DNA from: Acidobacteriaceae bacterium
GTDB lineage: Bacteria > Acidobacteriota > Terriglobia > Terriglobales > Acidobacteriaceae
DNA: 5,821 nt
NCBI GenBank assembly: GCA_003152795.1
Contig: PMBA01000274.1
Span: 459 to 6,279, forward strand
Direction of reading: 5' to 3'
Below are positions 3,990 to 5,821 of the stretch, piece by piece. Under the pieces are notes generated by a model, which was given only the letters and a program-made list of their open reading frames with translations, had not been told where the DNA came from and did not search any database. The position numbers were made by a program, and so were the translations under genes. Within the stretch, counting starts at the first letter, position 1. Every line of letters starts with the position of its first letter.

Positions 3990-5821
3990 CTAGGGCGCCG
4001 TCCTTTTCTTGAAGACAGACGAGAAAGTAGCCGCGTACAAACTGTTCTGAGAGCCGGGGGCTAAAACGAAACCGGACACGTTCAAATCGGGAAGCCCCGG
4101 GTTAATGGCATACCACGTCTCCCCGCCGTTGTTACTCCGGAATATTCCGGCACCCTGAGTTCCGACGTATATGACGTTAGGGTTTCCCGGGTTGACCTGG
4201 ACCGAGCCCGTGCGCGGCGATTGTATTCCCGGCAGTCCAACGTTCTTGGGGACAAATGATGCGCCTCCATCTACGCTCTTGAGCACGCCGGTTGCGTCAG
4301 AAGCGCCTACATAGACGATGGTCGAGTCGGTGGGATCCACGGTTATGCTGAATGCGCCGGTTGCATCGACGTTGTACCAGGTTGCGCCCGCGTCCTGGGA
4401 GCGCCATGTGCCGCCCGTGCGGTCCGCGAAATACACGGTTCCATGGCGGTGTGGGTCGACTGTGATCCCGCGACCACTCAAATCCAGAAACTGATCCGGA
4501 GGAGCGTTAGGAGCACGGTCAATGCGGTTGAAGGTTTCGCCAAAGTCGGTGCTCTTCCAGATACCGTTTGTCGGGATACCAAGGTTACCGATGGTTGCGA
4601 TATAGATCGAGTGATCAAACGGGTCGACTGACACCCCAGTCGTATAGTTTGTGCTCCATCCAAAGCGTCGACGCCGCCAGTGCCTGCCGTGATCCACGGA
4701 CTTAAAGAAGCCGCCCCCGGCTGATCCTGCATACACACGCCGCGTGTCTTGCGGGTCGAAAGCCACTCCGCGGGGAGCACGCGCGACGAAGCCTTTCGTG
4801 CCACCGTCTTTCCAAGTAGTGCCGCCATCTTCAGTCACCAGAATGCCGCCGTCGTTGGTTGTGAAAAATACATGATTGGAGTCGGCCGGATCTACTGCCA
4901 GCGCGTGGCCCTGTTGACACGCGCAAGTCTTAAGCTGCTCCCAGGCAAGCCGATGCCACTTCGCCTCTTTGCGAGCCGAGAGTACAAACGCTCCGTGAAA
5001 GTTCGTCCCAGCGTAAACTGAGCCTTCGCTATCGACGCTGAGCATAAGAGCCATGCTCTTCGGGACGCCGGCGTTTCTCCATGTGACTCCGCCGTCGTTG
5101 CTTACAGAGACGCCGCCGCCAGCGGTGCCGGCATATAGCTTGCTGCCGCTCTTAACGATTGACAAAACTACGCCTACTGTTGGTGAGCCTATGCGAGCGA
5201 AGGAATTGCCGCCGTCGGTGCTTTTGTACACTCCGTCGCCATTGGATCCCGCATAAACAATGTTGCCGTCGTCAGGATCGACCATGAGCCCGTAAACCGT
5301 CGAGTCGACAGAGACGGGCGTCCAATTGTTGCCACCGTCGGCAGATTTGAAAGCGCCGTCACCCGTGCTGCCGGCGAATATTACGTTAGGGTTGAAAGGA
5401 TTGATCGCGAGAGAGAATATTTGGGTCGACCCCAGACCATTCGAGACTGATTGCCAGGTCTCGCCGCCGTCGATTGTCTTGCTAACTCCAAACGATGATG
5501 AATAGATGATGTTGGAATTGGTGGGATCCATCACCATCGCAAAGCCTCCACCGTCCGACTGCGCGACCCATGTTGCTCCACCATCGGTTGTCTTGAATCC
5601 GCCGGCGTAGACGACATTCGGATTGCCGGGATCCATGACCATCGACGTCACTTCGGACGTGGGAAGACTGCTGAGCGCATTGAAGGTAACGCCGCCATTT
5701 GTGCTCTTGAGGACGCCGCCGCCTATGCTGCCGATGTAGATTGTGTGCGAAGCCGCATGTGCAGCAATGGCCGCTGGAATTGCCGGAGGGCTCGGTCCGA
5801 CCGAAGTCCATCGATAGCCAG
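3990..5821 (-). CDS. Asp-box (BNR/sortilin/YCF48-like) repeat protein, 5' end outside the window
   Basis: The minus frame is open from the right edge (first full codon at 5819) to TAG at 3990-3992, giving 609 visible residues. A GTG at 5651 is an internal valine, not the start, because the repeat pattern continues upstream of it. Twelve recognisable Asp boxes (SxDGGxTW/F) lie at visible residues 39, 77, 115, 159, 200, 240, 329, 374, 423, 474, 515 and 562, each usually preceded by a 'VDPxxxxxVYAGT.GGGVxKS' strand. One degenerate box (SARKEAKW, 281-288) sits in the middle, followed by the only cysteines, in TCAC (299 and 301). Repeats are 38-51 residues long, as in the tandem propellers of GH74 and sortilin-like proteins. 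No catalytic site could be assigned. The first visible residues (YRWTSVGPSPP) look like the beginning of a mature protein, so perhaps only a signal peptide is missing. The likely role is an extracytoplasmic binding protein. It is the first of three minus-strand propeller genes. Confidence 0.9.
   Translation of the reverse strand, partial: GYRWTSVGPSPPAIPAAIAAHAASHTIYIGSIGGGVLKSTNGGVTFNALSSLPTSEVTSMVMDPGNPNVVYAGGFKTTDGGATWVAQSDGGGFAMVMDPTNSNIIYSSSFGVSKTIDGGETWQSVSNGLGSTQIFSLAINPFNPNVIFAGSTGDGAFKSADGGNNWTPVSVDSTVYGLMVDPDDGNIVYAGSNGDGVYKSTDGGNSFARIGSPTVGVVLSIVKSGSKLYAGTAGGGVSVSNDGGVTWRNAGVPKSMALMLSVDSEGSVYAGTNFHGAFVLSARKEAKWHRLAWEQLKTCACQQGHALAVDPADSNHVFFTTNDGGILVTEDGGTTWKDGGTKGFVARAPRGVAFDPQDTRRVYAGSAGGGFFKSVDHGRHWRRRRFGWSTNYTTGVSVDPFDHSIYIATIGNLGIPTNGIWKSTDFGETFNRIDRAPNAPPDQFLDLSGRGITVDPHRHGTVYFADRTGGTWRSQDAGATWYNVDATGAFSITVDPTDSTIVYVGASDATGVLKSVDGGASFVPKNVGLPGIQSPRTGSVQVNPGNPNVIYVGTQGAGIFRSNNGGETWYAINPGLPDLNVSGFVLAPGSQNSLYAATFSSVFKKRTAP

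Noticed and set aside
5482..5811. A 109-residue minus-strand frame with many arginines and histidines
   Set aside because: It is the shifted frame of the Asp-box gene. The repeat-bearing frame is open through the same bases and clearly real.
967..5821. Idea that the three propeller genes encode a defence or toxin-delivery system
   Set aside because: No toxin, nuclease, protease, immunity or secretion component is visible. All the evidence is for exported binding-type repeat proteins.

Overview
The window looks like a piece of an environmental Gram-negative chromosome, most likely from the Acidobacteriota. This is an inference from gene style and was not tested. The signs are a lipoprotein with bacterial Ig-like modules followed by kelch repeats, a ScyD/ScyE-type propeller, an Asp-box (BNR) repeat protein of the acidobacterial kind, and relics that resemble the C-termini of acidobacterial kinase/cyclase-TPR proteins. 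Base composition is moderately GC-rich by eye, with GC-rich third codon positions.

Three intact or nearly intact genes lie head to tail on the minus strand. Read in the direction of transcription (right to left) they are: (1) a long secreted-type Asp-box repeat protein, 3990 to beyond 5821, whose 5' end lies outside the window; (2) a lipoprotein with two Ig-like modules and seven kelch blades, 2101-3768; (3) a ScyD/ScyE-family six-bladed-propeller-type exported protein, 967-2019. A clear rho-independent terminator at 919-951 closes the series. The kelch-ScyD/E gap is only 81 bp and each of those two starts has a good Shine-Dalgarno sequence. The gap before the kelch gene is 221 bp, with no convincing terminator or promoter. 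Co-transcription is therefore likely for the last two genes and possible for all three. All three products are predicted beta-propellers; two carry visible export signals and the third probably lost its signal off the right edge. The common theme is extracytoplasmic binding or scaffolding. No catalytic gene, regulator or transporter is present to name a pathway.

The left ~900 bp holds no intact gene. It is a mosaic of short decayed fragments: an unrecognised coding-like piece at the left edge (minus), two parts of one right-handed beta-helix-type protein lying in opposite orientations (minus 139-240, plus 236-403), a TPR-like fragment (minus 403-525) and a 'DPRF' C-terminal tail of the kind found on acidobacterial kinases/cyclases (minus 584-709). 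The stretch 710-918 contains nothing I recognise. The opposed beta-helix pieces fit a small local inversion of about 100 bp and are the most unusual structure here. I see no tRNA, rRNA, CRISPR array, complete insertion sequence or riboswitch, and no clear evidence for a wholly new system.
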